From an uncultured Christensenellaceae bacterium (GTDB lineage: Bacteria; Bacillota; Clostridia; Christensenellales; UBA3700): a stretch of DNA of 52,622 bases. This document shows positions 20,245 to 28,352 of the stretch, piece after piece (the first letter of the stretch is position 1; the number at the start of each line of letters is the position of its first letter). The translations under genes and the position numbers were made by a program. The stretch lies in the NCBI GenBank assembly GCA_944380285.1, contig CALWGZ010000012.1, forward strand, positions 1-52,622, written 5' to 3'. The notes below the pieces were generated by a model that did not search any database, had not been told where the DNA came from, and saw only the letters and a list, made by a program, of their open reading frames with translations.

Positions 20245-20317
20245 GTTTCCCCCTACTGTCGCTTTTTGTAAAGCCGACTTTGCGCGCATAGCGCGCCGGG
20301 CTTTTGAGGGGGTAAAC
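20245..20317. repeat. Nested 73-base hairpin
   Basis: GTTTCCCCCT (20245-20254) pairs with AGGGGGTAAAC (20307-20317, one bulge). Inside it AAAGCC pairs with GGGCTTT and GCGCGC with GCGCGC. It lies 130 bases after the BRO-Fic stop. It may be a terminator-like or folded RNA, or a DNA hairpin of a small mobile element. Confidence 0.6.
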
Positions 20318-20692
20318 GCAATGCTCGGTTCGCTTGAACGTGATTTAAGATAAGCGTAATCTTTGTCAAGCTATTGCGCCATATTTTTTATATTTGATCG
20401 GCAATGCATTCCGCTTTATATTACCACTTAGAACACAGCAACGCTTCACGTTGCATCCTTATGTCTATTTTATCCCCTCGCGAGCAACGCGAGCGTAGCA
20501 AGTTAATGGTGACGGACACCCGTCGAAGCGAAGCTGTACTAAACTTCTCACAAGATTGCAATGCGGTTAGGCTGCGCGAATCACAAATAATAAGACATCA
20601 TCACAATCGAATACATATTGGACTTTTGACAAAAAAATTCTTTGTTGGGACTTTACGTTGCCCAACGAATTTTATTGCTCATTCCGTTTGAG
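20318..20692. other. Intergenic DNA with small dyads, no convincing gene
   Basis: It holds the second TTGTCAAG motif copy (20361-20398), a small hairpin GACGG/CCGTC (about 20511-20524) and a stem GTTGGG/CCCAAC (about 20643-20666). One 95-codon open frame lacks a ribosome site and reads through these dyads, so I do not call it. Confidence 0.5.
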
Positions 20693-21035
20693 GTCTGCCG
20701 AAGAAACGCCAAGTTGCTCTCATCGGCGCAGAGGGAGTTTGATGCAATGCACCAACTCGTCAGTGATGGGTAACGGGACACCCGTTTGATGTCTGCCGAA
20801 GAAACGCCAAGTTGCTCTTATCGGCGCAGGCATAGTTCTCTGCGTGCGCCTATGAACAAGCAAGGTGCTTGCGTATGCAAACACCTTGCGAAGTGAATCG
20901 AAGCAAAGCAGAGAAGCTATGCCGAAAGCCGAATACGCAAACTCTACTATCTTCGGCAGACAGCATTCTCAAATCAGCTAAGCGGAGAAGCTATGCCGAA
21001 AGCCGTAAACACAAACTCGTTAATCTTCGGCAGAC
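20693..21035. repeat. Cluster of four related 50-57 bp elements, two in each orientation
   Basis: Two forward copies start GTCTGCCGAAGAAACGCC at 20693 and 20791. Two reverse copies end in CTTCGGCAGAC at 20961 and 21035 and begin GCAGAGAAGCTATGCC (20908) or GCGGAGAAGCTATGCC (20982). The second forward copy ends GGCATAGTTCTCTGC, the complement of the reverse copies' beginning. A transcript of the whole cluster could fold into a long duplex. There is no coding sign. Confidence 0.7.
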
Positions 21036-21051
21036 TTATCCGCATAAAATA

Positions 21052-21075
21052 TCGGCACGCCGTAAAGCGTGCCGA
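21052..21075 (-). terminator. rplS terminator
   Basis: TCGGCACGC and GCGTGCCGA form a nine-pair stem just after the rplS stop, followed on the minus strand by a short T-rich stretch (TATTTTATG). Confidence 0.8.
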
Positions 21076-21091
21076 AAATTTCTTTGCGATG

Positions 21092-21442
21092 TTACTTCTT
21101 GATGACTTCGCGCAGTCTCGCCGCCTTGCCGACCCTGTCGCGCAGATAGTACAGCTTCGCTCTTCTCACTCTGCCGTGGCGGACGATGTCGATGTGGTCG
21201 ATCTTGGGGGAATGAAGGGGGAACGTCCTCTCCACGCCGACGCCGAAGGAAAGACGTCTGACGGTGAAGGTCTCTCTGACGCTGCCGTGTCTGAACGCGA
21301 TGATGATGCCCTCAAACGCCTGCAATCTCTCTCTGTTGCCTTCTTTGACCTTGACCCAAACCTTGACGGTGTCGCCGATGGACAGCTTGGGAAGATCGGT
21401 GCGCATCGCTTCTTTTTCGATGATGTCGATGATGTTGCTCAT
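21092..21442 (-). CDS. rplS: Large ribosomal subunit protein bL19
   Basis: A 116-residue ribosomal protein at the 30S-50S interface. Its family core is plain: the [20 protein letters not shown] region, [35 protein letters not shown], and the basic C-terminus [18 protein letters not shown]. The ATG at 21442 is preferred to an upstream start at 21466 because of GGAGG 10 bases before it and because it gives the normal length. bL19 usually lies directly after trmD; here it is separated from trmD by rbgA, rnhB and yraN and has its own promoter and terminator. Confidence 0.97.
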   Translation of the reverse strand: MSNIIDIIEKEAMRTDLPKLSIGDTVKVWVKVKEGNRERLQAFEGIIIAFRHGSVRETFTVRRLSFGVGVERTFPLHSPKIDHIDIVRHGRVRRAKLYYLRDRVGKAARLREVIKK

Positions 21443-21522
21443 TTTGACTTTACCTCCATAAACCAAGCGTTCACGCGAACATTTCGTCCGTCGGAGGAAC
21501 GCCCGAAGTCTTTTGCTTGACT

Positions 21523-21551
21523 ATTTTATCATTATACGGCGCGATTTGCAA
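21523..21551 (-). promoter_or_regulatory. rplS promoter
   Basis: TTGCAA (21551-21546) and TAAAAT (21528-21523) on the minus strand, spacer 17, with CGCG early in the spacer. Confidence 0.65.
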
Positions 21552-21593
21552 CCGAAATGCACCACTTTTTTGCAAAATTTTGCACTCAGAGGA

Positions 21594-21983
21594 TCAACCG
21601 CGGTGTTTGAACACCGAGTACGCTCCCCTTGCGGCGTCGTCCATGTCGAACGCGCCCTCGATGTGCTCTATCTTCTCGCCGAGCACAGTGACGACGTCAA
21701 AGCGGCAAGGCTTGTTGCGCACTCCCTTTTCGGCGAGCCACTGCTTCGCCGCGCCGGCGAGCTTGTACATTTTTGCCGGGGTGACCATCTCGCCCGGAGT
21801 GCCGAACTCGGCGGTCGCGCGCGCCTTGACCTCGACGAAAACGTATGTGCCGCCGTCCTTGGCGACAATGTCGATTTCTCCTGCCCGTGTGCGGTAATTG
21901 CGTTCTATGATCTTGAAGCCCTTGTCCTCGAGCAGCTTTGCGGCGCCGCTCTCGCCCTCTATCGCCGACCTTCTGTTATTCAT
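21594..21983 (-). CDS. yraN: YraN-family (UPF0102) predicted endonuclease-fold protein
   Basis: A 129-residue protein of the YraN/UPF0102 family, which has a restriction-endonuclease-like fold of unknown role. Diagnostic residues are visible: GESGAAKLLEDKGFKIIERN near the N-terminus, then RAGEIDIVAKDGG and VFVEVKARA, which give the acidic and lysine active-site pattern (E...D...ExK), and the terminal FDVV segment. The ATG at 21983 overlaps the rnhB stop by eight bases. The rnhB-yraN pairing is frequent in bacteria. Confidence 0.9.
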   Translation of the reverse strand: MNNRRSAIEGESGAAKLLEDKGFKIIERNYRTRAGEIDIVAKDGGTYVFVEVKARATAEFGTPGEMVTPAKMYKLAGAAKQWLAEKGVRNKPCRFDVVTVLGEKIEHIEGAFDMDDAARGAYSVFKHRG

Positions 21984-22599
21984 CTCCGCCCACCTTCATG
22001 CGGGTGACGAACGAGCGTCTGTGGATGGGCGTCAAGCCCATTTTTGCGATCGCGTCGATGTGTTCGCGCGAGCCGTAGCCCTTGTTGCGCTCGAAGCCGT
22101 AGCCGGGGTATTCAAGCGCGTATTTTTCCATGAGCCTGTCGCGGTACACCTTGGCGACGATGGATGCGGCGGCGATGTTGTAACTCTTCGCGTCGCCCTT
22201 GATGATGGGCACGCACGGCGGCGCGCAGCCCGGGTCGAGCGCGTCCGTCAGCGCAAGGTCGGCGCATTCGAGCGAATTTATCGCCTCGCGCATCGCCTTC
22301 TTTGTCGCGTTGAGGATGTTGATGTCGTCGATCTCCTGCGGCGAGACCTCGACGATCGCGTATTCGCGCGCCGCCGCGAGGATTTGGTCGCAGAGAGCCT
22401 CTCTGCGCTTTGGGGACAGCTTTTTGCTGTCGTCAATGCCGTCGATGAGTTTGTCCTCGTCCAGCGGCATGATCACCGCCGCGACGACTACGGGACCTGC
22501 GAGAGGTCCTCTGCCGACCTCGTCCGAACCGCATATCGCGGCATAGCCCTTTGCGGCGTATTCGCGCTCGTATTCGAGCATTTCGGTCGCCTTTTTCAC
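21976..22599 (-). CDS. rnhB: Ribonuclease HII
   Basis: A 207-residue RNase H type 2 that cuts RNA in RNA-DNA hybrids and at single ribonucleotides in DNA. The catalytic motif GSDEVGRGPLAGPVV is near residue 22, followed by DSKKLSPKRRE, the conserved Asp of KGDAKSYNIAAASIVAKVYRD, and the C-terminal KGYGSREH. The frame runs open far upstream. The start is placed at GTG 22599, which overlaps the rbgA stop (GTGA) and has GGAGG seven bases before it, giving the usual family length. An internal ATG (22581) is the alternative. Confidence 0.93.
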   Translation of the reverse strand: MKKATEMLEYEREYAAKGYAAICGSDEVGRGPLAGPVVVAAVIMPLDEDKLIDGIDDSKKLSPKRREALCDQILAAAREYAIVEVSPQEIDDINILNATKKAMREAINSLECADLALTDALDPGCAPPCVPIIKGDAKSYNIAAASIVAKVYRDRLMEKYALEYPGYGFERNKGYGSREHIDAIAKMGLTPIHRRSFVTRMKVGGDE

Positions 22600-23447
22600 T
22601 CCGACACCTCCGGCGCATCCAGCATCAATTTGCCCATCCTGCCCGAGCGGAAGTCGTCGATGACCGCCCTCGCGCCGCGCTCGACGTCGAGCACGCCGCC
22701 GGAGAGGACAAAGCCGCGTTTGCGGCAGACCGCCTCGAGCGTATCGTGCGGTTTTTCGCAAAATCCCTCCAGCCCGTACCTCTTCAAGAATGCGTCCTCA
22801 AAGTGCGTCTGCATGAACGCGATGAACTCCTGCGCGAGCTCGACAAGGTCGAGGATGTCGTCCTTGACCGAGCCGATGAACGCGAGTTTGAGCGCCTTGT
22901 CTCCGTCCTCAAACGACGGCGGCAGAGTGCCCGGCGTGTCCAAAAGTTCGATCCCCGACGACAGCGTCACCCACTGTTTGCCGCGGGTCACGCCCGCCTT
23001 GTTGCCGGTGACCGTTTTTTTTGCGCCGCAAAGGCTGTTGATGAGCGTCGACTTGCCTGTGTTGGGCACGCCGACGACCATCGCGCGAACGGTCTTTCGC
23101 ACGCCTTTGAGGCGGTATTTTTCTATCACGGGAGCGTTGAGCTCCTTGAGTTTCGCGATCAATTTGTCGCGATGACGGAAGCCCGTCCCGTCCGTCGCGA
23201 TACATGCCTTGCCGCGCGCGGCAAAGTCGCTTTCCCAAGCCGCGACATCGCCCTGATCGACGAGGTCGCGCTTGTTGAGCACATACAAAACGGGCTTGCT
23301 TCCGGCGATCTTGACCAAGTTGTCGTTGACGCACGACGAGACGGCGCGGCAATCGAGCACGCAGATCAGACAATCGACCTGCGCGACCTGTTCGCTCATC
23401 ATCCGCATCGCCTTGGTCATGTGACCGGGGAACCACTGTATGCGCAT
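22596..23447 (-). CDS. rbgA: Ribosome biogenesis GTPase A
   Basis: A 283-residue circularly permuted GTPase (YlqF/RbgA) needed for late 50S assembly in Firmicutes. It opens with the family signature IQWFPGHMTKAMRMM. The G motifs come in permuted order: G4 NKRDLV, then G1 GVPNTGKSTLIN, then G3 DTPGTLPP. The C-terminal helical domain follows. The ATG at 23447 starts one base after the stop of the DUF1292 gene. Its place beside trmD and rnhB is classic, except that rplS is not between trmD and rbgA here. Confidence 0.95.
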   Translation of the reverse strand: MRIQWFPGHMTKAMRMMSEQVAQVDCLICVLDCRAVSSCVNDNLVKIAGSKPVLYVLNKRDLVDQGDVAAWESDFAARGKACIATDGTGFRHRDKLIAKLKELNAPVIEKYRLKGVRKTVRAMVVGVPNTGKSTLINSLCGAKKTVTGNKAGVTRGKQWVTLSSGIELLDTPGTLPPSFEDGDKALKLAFIGSVKDDILDLVELAQEFIAFMQTHFEDAFLKRYGLEGFCEKPHDTLEAVCRKRGFVLSGGVLDVERGARAVIDDFRSGRMGKLMLDAPEVSE

Positions 23448-23448
23448 T

Positions 23449-23745
23449 TCAGTCCTCTTTTTTGCCTTCCGAGAAAAGTCTTTCGTATTCGGCGAAGATC
23501 TCGCTCTCGATCGCGGGGTCGTCCACCTCGCGGACGCCGTCCTCGAACACCTTGAACGCGATCAGACAATTCGTCTCGCCTCGCTCCAAAAGTTCGACGG
23601 GAGCAAGCAAAACGTACGGCTCGCCGCCGACGGCGATCAGCGCCATCTGCGCCATCTCCACCGCCCGTCCGCGCTCGTCGTAGAGCGTGACCGTCGAGTC
23701 GTCCTCTTCGTCCAAAAGTCTGTCGATCAAGTCGTCGTTTTTCAT
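23449..23745 (-). CDS. DUF1292-family small acidic protein
   Basis: A 98-residue acidic protein matching the DUF1292 (YrzB-like) pattern: an opening run of Asp/Glu, then TVTLYDERGRAVEM, GGEPYVLLAPVE and NCLIAFKVFEDG, ending acidic. Function is unknown for the family, whose members often sit near translation genes. Its ATG overlaps the trmD stop (ATGA), and its stop is one base before rbgA, so it is firmly inside this operon and occupies the slot where rplS is normally found. Little more can be said from sequence. Confidence 0.75.
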   Translation of the reverse strand: MKNDDLIDRLLDEEDDSTVTLYDERGRAVEMAQMALIAVGGEPYVLLAPVELLERGETNCLIAFKVFEDGVREVDDPAIESEIFAEYERLFSEGKKED

Positions 23746-24422
23746 TTGTCTTCACCTTTGAGCAGATCGGGACGCAGCTTGCGCGTCAGTTCGAGCTGCT
23801 GCGCGCGCCTCCACTTGTCCACCTCGGCGTGATTGCCCGAAAGCAGCACGTCGGGGACGGCGACGCCGTTGAACACCGCCGGGCGCGTATATTGCGGATA
23901 TTCGAGCAGACCGTCCGAAAAACTCTCCTCTTCGGTCGATTGCTCGCTGCCCAAAACGCCGGGGATGTATCGAGATATCGCGTTGATCGCGACCATCGCC
24001 GCGAGTTCGCCGCCGGTCAGCACATAGTCGCCGATCGACAGCTCTTCGTCAATGTCGAGGTCGATGACCCTCTGGTCTACGCCCTCGTATGCGCCGCAGA
24101 CGAAAAACAGCGCCTCTTGCCGCGACAGCTCGACCACCTTGCTCTGCGTGAGCGTTTGCCCCTTGGGCGAAAGGTAGATGCGCCGCGCGCGGCGTTCGGG
24201 ATCGACGGCGTTGATGCAGTCGTGAAGCGGCTGCGGCGTCATCAGCATCCCTGCGCCTCCGCCGAACGGATAGTCGTCGCAACGGCGGTGCTTGTCGGTC
24301 GAATAGTCGCGGATGTTGTGCAGATCGAGCTCGAACAGCCCCTTTGCGAGCGCCTTGCCGACGATGCCCACTTTGAGCCCGTCGAACGCCTCGGGGAACA
24401 GGGTCGCGACGTCAATCTTCAT
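23742..24422 (-). CDS. trmD: tRNA (guanine-N1-)-methyltransferase
   Basis: A 226-residue SPOUT methyltransferase that makes m1G37 in tRNAs and so prevents frameshifting. It starts IDVATLFPEAFDG and has the family blocks YPFGGGAGMLMTPQPLHDCI, YLSPKGQTLTQ and the trefoil-knot SAM site CGAYEGVDQRVID...SIGDYVLTGGELAAM. The C-terminal domain ends in KLRPDLLK. Its start overlaps the end of rimM by 11 bases, the usual rimM-trmD coupling. Confidence 0.97.
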   Translation of the reverse strand: MKIDVATLFPEAFDGLKVGIVGKALAKGLFELDLHNIRDYSTDKHRRCDDYPFGGGAGMLMTPQPLHDCINAVDPERRARRIYLSPKGQTLTQSKVVELSRQEALFFVCGAYEGVDQRVIDLDIDEELSIGDYVLTGGELAAMVAINAISRYIPGVLGSEQSTEEESFSDGLLEYPQYTRPAVFNGVAVPDVLLSGNHAEVDKWRRAQQLELTRKLRPDLLKGEDK

Positions 24423-24921
24423 AGACCGCCACCTCGTCGAACGCCTTGTCGTCGAGCACGATGACCCCGCTCTCGGGATCCTCGGAGACGAACAGCCTTT
24501 TGAGCGCGGGGAACATCACGGTCTTTTTGCCCGCCTTGACGACGTAGACGTCGGCGGCGCCGTATTGCAAAATGTCCGCGAGCACTCCGACCGCCCTGCC
24601 GCTTTGAAGGCGCACCTCGCAGCCGATCAGATCGGCGATGAACTGCCTGCCCTCGGGCTTGACCGCGTCCTTGCGTTCCACCTCGAGCAGTGCGCCGCGC
24701 AGCGTCTCGGCGGCGTTCCTGTCGCCCACTCCTTCGAGCGCGACAAACACCCCCGCGGGCGTGACTTGAGCCTTGACGACCTTGCGCAATACGCCGCCGA
24801 CATAGACGTTTTTGAGCGACAAAAAGCGGCGCGGATCGTCGGTGAGAGGTTCTATCTTGACCTCTCCCGCAATTCCGCGCGGCCGTGCCACCCTGCCGAT
24901 GACCACTTTGCTGCCGGGCAT
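24412..24921 (-). CDS. rimM: Ribosome maturation factor RimM
   Basis: A 169-residue two-domain factor for 16S rRNA processing near ribosomal protein uS19. The N-terminal RimM domain (VVIGRVARPRGIAGEVKIEPLTD) is followed from about residue 95 by a PRC-barrel (FIADLIGCEVR; DVYVVKAGKKTVMFPALKR). The ATG at 24921 shares a base with the khpA stop (TAATG). Length and order (khpA-rimM-trmD) are normal. Confidence 0.95.
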   Translation of the reverse strand: MPGSKVVIGRVARPRGIAGEVKIEPLTDDPRRFLSLKNVYVGGVLRKVVKAQVTPAGVFVALEGVGDRNAAETLRGALLEVERKDAVKPEGRQFIADLIGCEVRLQSGRAVGVLADILQYGAADVYVVKAGKKTVMFPALKRLFVSEDPESGVIVLDDKAFDEVAVYED

Positions 24922-25154
24922 TACTTCTCGATGATCTCGACGGAAATCTTGCGGGACTTGCTGCCTGCCGCCGCCTTGACAAGCGTGCGGATCGCGTGCG
25001 CTATCCTGCCCTGTTTGCCGATGATCTTGCCGATCTCATCCTTGCCGGCAATGATGTTGATGACGGTGATGCCGTTCTGATCGGAACTTTCGACAGCGAC
25101 CGCCTCGGGATCGTCGACGAGCTGAGAGACGATATATTTGACCAGCTCTTCCAT
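24921..25154 (-). CDS. khpA: KH-domain RNA-binding protein KhpA (YlqC)
   Basis: A 77-residue single-KH protein, of a family that pairs with KhpB and binds many RNAs in Firmicutes. The KH signature is IAGKDEIGKIIGKQGRIAHAIRTLV, with its GKxG-type loop. The first line, MEELVKYIVSQLVDDPEAV, is typical. The ATG at 25154 is two bases after the rpsP stop. The frame is open upstream, but only this start gives the known length. The rpsP-khpA-rimM order is standard. Confidence 0.93.
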   Translation of the reverse strand: MEELVKYIVSQLVDDPEAVAVESSDQNGITVINIIAGKDEIGKIIGKQGRIAHAIRTLVKAAAGSKSRKISVEIIEK

Positions 25155-25155
25155 A

Positions 25156-25395
25156 TTACTTGATGATTTCCTTCTTCTTGAGCAGCGCGCGAACGGTGTC
25201 GGTGGGCTGAGCGCCGACGCCGAGCCAATAGAGAGCCTTCTCGCTGTCGATCCTGACCTCTTCCTTTTGGGGGTCGTAGTAGCCGATGTTGTCGAGGTAT
25301 TGACCGTCTCTTGCCTTTCTTTCGTCGATCGCAACGACGCGGTAGAACGGCGCCTTCTTCGCGCCCATTCTGGTGAGTCTGAGTTTTACTGCCAT
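25156..25395 (-). CDS. rpsP: Small ribosomal subunit protein bS16
   Basis: A 79-residue ribosomal protein of the 30S body. It has the family start [20 protein letters not shown] and the conserved [15 protein letters not shown], then [22 protein letters not shown] is nine bases before the ATG at 25395. It follows ffh by 55 bases and leads directly into khpA. Confidence 0.97.
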   Translation of the reverse strand: MAVKLRLTRMGAKKAPFYRVVAIDERKARDGQYLDNIGYYDPQKEEVRIDSEKALYWLGVGAQPTDTVRALLKKKEIIK

Positions 25396-25450
25396 TTTTT
25401 TGTTCTCCTTTTGTAAGAATATTTTTATCGTTTTTTGGTGCCCGTGTCTG

Positions 25451-26779
25451 TCAGAACGGGAATCTGCCGAAGCCTCTTTTGCCCATGCTCTGCATCTTGT
25501 TCATCATGTCGCGGGTCTGGGCGAACTGTTTGAGCAAGCCGTTGACGTCCTGGATGCTCGTGCCGCTTCCGGCGGCGATGCGCTTCTTTTGCGACGACTT
25601 GATGCCGTCGGGGTCGCGCCTCTCGCGCGGGGTCATGGATTGTATGATCGCCTTCATGTGCGCGATCTTGGACTCGTCGAGATCGAGATCGGCGCCCTTG
25701 AGCTTGCCCGAAAGACCGGGGATCATCTGCAAGATCTGCTGCATGCTGCCCATACTCTTGACCTTTTCGAACTGCGACAGGAAGTCGTCGAGCGTGAACT
25801 CGCGCTCGCGCAGCTTGCGCTGCATCTCCTTCGCCTCTTCTTCGGTGTAGGCGTTTTGCGCCTTCTCGATGAGCGTCAGCACGTCGCCCATGCCGAGGAT
25901 GCGCGACGCCATGCGGTCGGGGTGGAACACCTCGATGTCGGACAGCTTTTCGCCTATGCCGCAAAACTTGATCGGCTTGCCCGTCACCGCCCTGATGGAC
26001 AGCGCCGCGCCGCCGCGCGTGTCGCAGTCGAGCTTGGTCAGCACGACGCCGGTGACGTCCATGACCTCGTTGAACTTTTGCGCGACGTTGACCGCGTCTT
26101 GACCGGTCATCGCGTCTACGACCAGCAAGATCTCGGACGGATTCAAGGTCTTTTTGAGCCCCGAGATCTCGTCCATCAGCTTTTCGTCGATGTGAAGCCT
26201 GCCGGCGGTGTCGACGATGACGATGTCGTTGTTGTTCTTCTCCGCCTGTTCGAGCGCGCCTTTGACGATCTTTTGCGGATCGACCTGCCCCATCTCGAAC
26301 ACCGGAACGCCGGCGGTCTTGCCGACGACCTGCAATTGCTTGATCGCCGCCGGACGATAGATGTCGCACGCGACGAGCATCGGGTTCTTGCCCTGCTTGC
26401 GCAGCATCACAGCCAGCTTGCCGCACATCGTCGTCTTGCCGCTGCCTTGAAGTCCGCACATCAAGATGATCGTCGGCGGCTTGGGCGAGATCTCGATCTT
26501 GCTGCTTGTGCCGCCCATCATCGCGATCAATTCTTCGTTGACGATCTTGATGACCTGCTGGGTCGGATTGAGCCCTTTGAGCACGCTTTCGCCGACAGCC
26601 TTCTCGGAAACCTTGGCGACAAAATCTTTGACGACCGCAAAGTTGACGTCCGCTTCGAGCAACGCGATGCGGATCTCGCGCATTGCTTGCTTGACTTCAA
26701 GCTCGGTCAACGCGCCCTTGTCGCGGAGCTTGCTGAAGATGTGCGACAGCCTGTCGCTGAGCGAAGAAAATGCTCCCAT
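25451..26779 (-). CDS. ffh: Signal recognition particle protein Ffh
   Basis: A 442-residue GTPase of the signal recognition particle, which binds 4.5S/scRNA and signal sequences and delivers ribosomes to FtsY. The N domain (about 1-90) is followed by the G domain with [18 protein letters not shown] and the TKLD motif. The methionine-rich M domain from about residue 325 ([20 protein letters not shown]) closes it. GGAGG precedes the ATG at 26779. It lies 11 bases after ylxM, the standard pair. Confidence 0.97.
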   Translation of the reverse strand: MGAFSSLSDRLSHIFSKLRDKGALTELEVKQAMREIRIALLEADVNFAVVKDFVAKVSEKAVGESVLKGLNPTQQVIKIVNEELIAMMGGTSSKIEISPKPPTIILMCGLQGSGKTTMCGKLAVMLRKQGKNPMLVACDIYRPAAIKQLQVVGKTAGVPVFEMGQVDPQKIVKGALEQAEKNNNDIVIVDTAGRLHIDEKLMDEISGLKKTLNPSEILLVVDAMTGQDAVNVAQKFNEVMDVTGVVLTKLDCDTRGGAALSIRAVTGKPIKFCGIGEKLSDIEVFHPDRMASRILGMGDVLTLIEKAQNAYTEEEAKEMQRKLREREFTLDDFLSQFEKVKSMGSMQQILQMIPGLSGKLKGADLDLDESKIAHMKAIIQSMTPRERRDPDGIKSSQKKRIAAGSGTSIQDVNGLLKQFAQTRDMMNKMQSMGKRGFGRFPF

Positions 26780-26790
26780 AGTTGACCTCC

Positions 26791-27111
26791 TTACAACAAT
26801 TTTTGCGCGGCGTCGAGGATCGCCCTTTGAGCGTCGTCCTCCGACTTTGCCGCCGCGTCGGCGATCAATGCCGACAGCTTGCGCGACCGCGCGACCAGCC
26901 CGAGTTTTTGCTCGAACTCTTCAAGCTGCTTTTCCGCCCTTTTGAGCGTATCGCGCACGCCCTGCGGCGAAATGCCGCGCGCGTCGGCGATCTCGGCGAG
27001 GGACAGATCACGGTCGTAGTAGTCCGCAACCACTTCCCTTTGGTGCTCTGTCAACAGCGCGCCGTAATAGTCGTTGTATACGCCGATGTACAGCTTGTCC
27101 TTCTTTTCCAT
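26791..27111 (-). CDS. ylxM: YlxM-family SRP-associated helix-turn-helix protein
   Basis: A 106-residue UPF0122 protein. YlxM resembles sigma-factor region 4 and interacts with the SRP RNA or GTPase cycle in streptococci. The HTH is in HQREVVADYYDRDLSLAEIA and DARGISPQGVRDTLKRAEK, then a C-terminal helix. The ATG at 27111 has no clear Shine-Dalgarno sequence; the leader instead holds two copies of AAAATACTTTAT. It is the promoter-proximal gene of the ylxM-ffh-rpsP-khpA-rimM-trmD run. Confidence 0.93.
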   Translation of the reverse strand: MEKKDKLYIGVYNDYYGALLTEHQREVVADYYDRDLSLAEIADARGISPQGVRDTLKRAEKQLEEFEQKLGLVARSRKLSALIADAAAKSEDDAQRAILDAAQKLL

Positions 27112-27147
27112 AAAGTATTTTCACTTTATAAAGTATTTTGCCTTTAC

Positions 27148-27176
27148 ATATTAGCAAACCGAACGCGGCTTGTCAA
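27148..27176 (-). promoter_or_regulatory. Promoter of the ylxM-ffh operon
   Basis: TTGACA (27176-27171) and TAATAT (27153-27148) on the minus strand, spacer 17 with CGCG in it. The leader to the ATG is about 30 bases and contains the palindrome ACTTTATAAAGT. Confidence 0.8.
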
Positions 27177-27187
27177 CGCTTTTGCAG

Positions 27188-27215
27188 CAAAAAATCGGGG
27201 TGTTCTCCCGATTTT
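27188..27215 (-). terminator. Terminator after the cytidylate-kinase-like gene
   Basis: AAAATCGGG (27191-27199) and CCCGATTTT (27207-27215) form a nine-pair stem. On the minus strand the stem runs into TTTTTTG. It ends just before the ylxM promoter. Confidence 0.85.
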
Positions 27216-27296
27216 GCGATTTGTGAAAATTGCCGCGGTCAAAGACCTACGCCTTTCGGCACTGCCGCCTTTGCCGCAATGCGCGTGGCGCGCCCG

Positions 27297-27872
27297 TTAT
27301 TGCAGATGTTTGAGGAACTCGAGCGTCGTCGCGACGCAGCCGTCCACTCCGACGAGCCCGCTGTCGAGGCAAAGGTCGTGATTCTCGGCAAGCCCCCACT
27401 TTTTGTAGGTGTAGAACTCGTAATATTTTTTGCGCTTTTTGTCTATCTTTTTGACGTGCGCCTCCATCTTTTCGGGCGGAACGTCAAGCCCCAATGCATT
27501 CTTGCGCTCGACGCGCTTGGCAAGATCGGCATGGACATAGATCTTGACCGAATCCTCGAGGATCGCGTCCGCGCAACGTCCCAAGATCACGCACGGTCCC
27601 TGCTTCGCCAACATCTTGATGACGTTGGATTGGGCGATGTAGATCTGGTCGGACATCGGCATGAAGTACGCCGAATAGAACACGCTCGACAGCATGTTGG
27701 GCGCGCTCTCTTCGTGGTGAGTCATGAACTCCTCGCACATCGCGCTGTCCTTCGCGGCGAGCGAGATCAGATCTTTGTCGTAAAAGGGGATGTTCAATGC
27801 CGCGGCGAGCTTTTTGCCGAACTCTCTGCCGCCGCTGCCGAATTGTCTGCTGACTGTGATAACTTTGTCCAA
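27297..27872 (-). CDS. Cytidylate-kinase-like family protein
   Basis: A 191-residue P-loop kinase of the Cytidylate_kin2 type, probably a nucleoside or nucleotide kinase of unproven substrate. The glycine-rich loop lies in ITVSRQFGSGGREFGKKLA, followed by IPFYDKDLI and the strand GPCVILGRCADAIL. The basic lid-like stretch is RVERKNALGLD...KKIDKKRKKYY. The start codon is TTG at 27872, chosen because AGGAGG lies eight bases upstream and no better start exists. It has its own promoter and terminator. Confidence 0.85.
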   Translation of the reverse strand: MDKVITVSRQFGSGGREFGKKLAAALNIPFYDKDLISLAAKDSAMCEEFMTHHEESAPNMLSSVFYSAYFMPMSDQIYIAQSNVIKMLAKQGPCVILGRCADAILEDSVKIYVHADLAKRVERKNALGLDVPPEKMEAHVKKIDKKRKKYYEFYTYKKWGLAENHDLCLDSGLVGVDGCVATTLEFLKHLQ

Positions 27873-27901
27873 TGCAGTTTCCTCCTCATCTTCTTGATTC
27901 T

Positions 27902-27930
27902 ATTAAACCACCAATCTCGCGTTTTGTCAA
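27902..27930 (-). promoter_or_regulatory. Promoter of the cytidylate-kinase-like gene
   Basis: TTGACA (27930-27925) and TTTAAT (27907-27902) on the minus strand, spacer 17 with CGCG early in it. Confidence 0.75.
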
Positions 27931-27997
27931 TATGCAATTTGCAACAATTTGCGCAATGACGCGAATTTTGCCGGGCGTTTGACGGCGGCGACGCGTT

Positions 27998-28042
27998 TTA
28001 GTCGTCCTCGCCGGGCGGCGTTGAATAGTCAAGATATTCCAT
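27998..28042 (-). pseudogene. 14-codon fragment duplicating the C-terminus of the 28353-28595 protein
   Basis: It encodes MEYLDYSTPPGEDD, nearly the same as the IEYLGFSTPPGEDD tail of the 80-residue protein at 28353-28595, and the two DNAs match closely over about 42 bases. AGGAG lies eight bases before this ATG, and an in-frame stop lies a little further upstream. It may be a truncated duplicate left by recombination, or a genuine short peptide. Confidence 0.5.
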
Positions 28043-28108
28043 TGTCATATCTCCTCATCCCTTATTGTTTGTGCCGCTTCGTAACTTTCGGACGGCGCGC
28101 CTATCCTG

Positions 28109-28291
28109 TCAATACAACACATCGGGATCCATCGGAAAGTACTTGTCGTAGTCCTCTTCGGTGAGCGGTGTGCCGCGCTTTATCGCCATCATTATCATTT
28201 CTGCGAACTTGTCGTCCTCGCCGTTCGATTGCATAAACGGAATTTGCGGCGCTACGCCGAATTTTTCTTTGTACAGATCTACATAAATCAT
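28109..28291 (-). CDS. Hypothetical 60-residue protein
   Basis: I do not recognise this 60-residue, acidic, Met-rich protein (starts MIYVDLYKEKFGVAPQIPF, ends EEDYDKYFPMDPDVLY). GGAGG is six bases before the ATG at 28291, which argues that it is real. It has no membrane segment and no cysteine. It lies 61 bases after the 80-residue gene on the same strand and probably shares its promoter. Small size and tandem setting could suit an antitoxin, regulator or adaptor; nothing in the sequence decides. Confidence 0.65.
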   Translation of the reverse strand: MIYVDLYKEKFGVAPQIPFMQSNGEDDKFAEMIMMAIKRGTPLTEEDYDKYFPMDPDVLY

Positions 28292-28352
28292 ATTACACCT
28301 CCATATTTTGTACAACCGCCGCTTGGGTAGTCGCCTTGGTTATGTTTGTTGC

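Noticed and set aside
20404..20691. A 95-codon plus-strand frame in the intergenic region after BRO-Fic
   Set aside because: No ribosome site, no family resemblance, and it runs across small hairpins.
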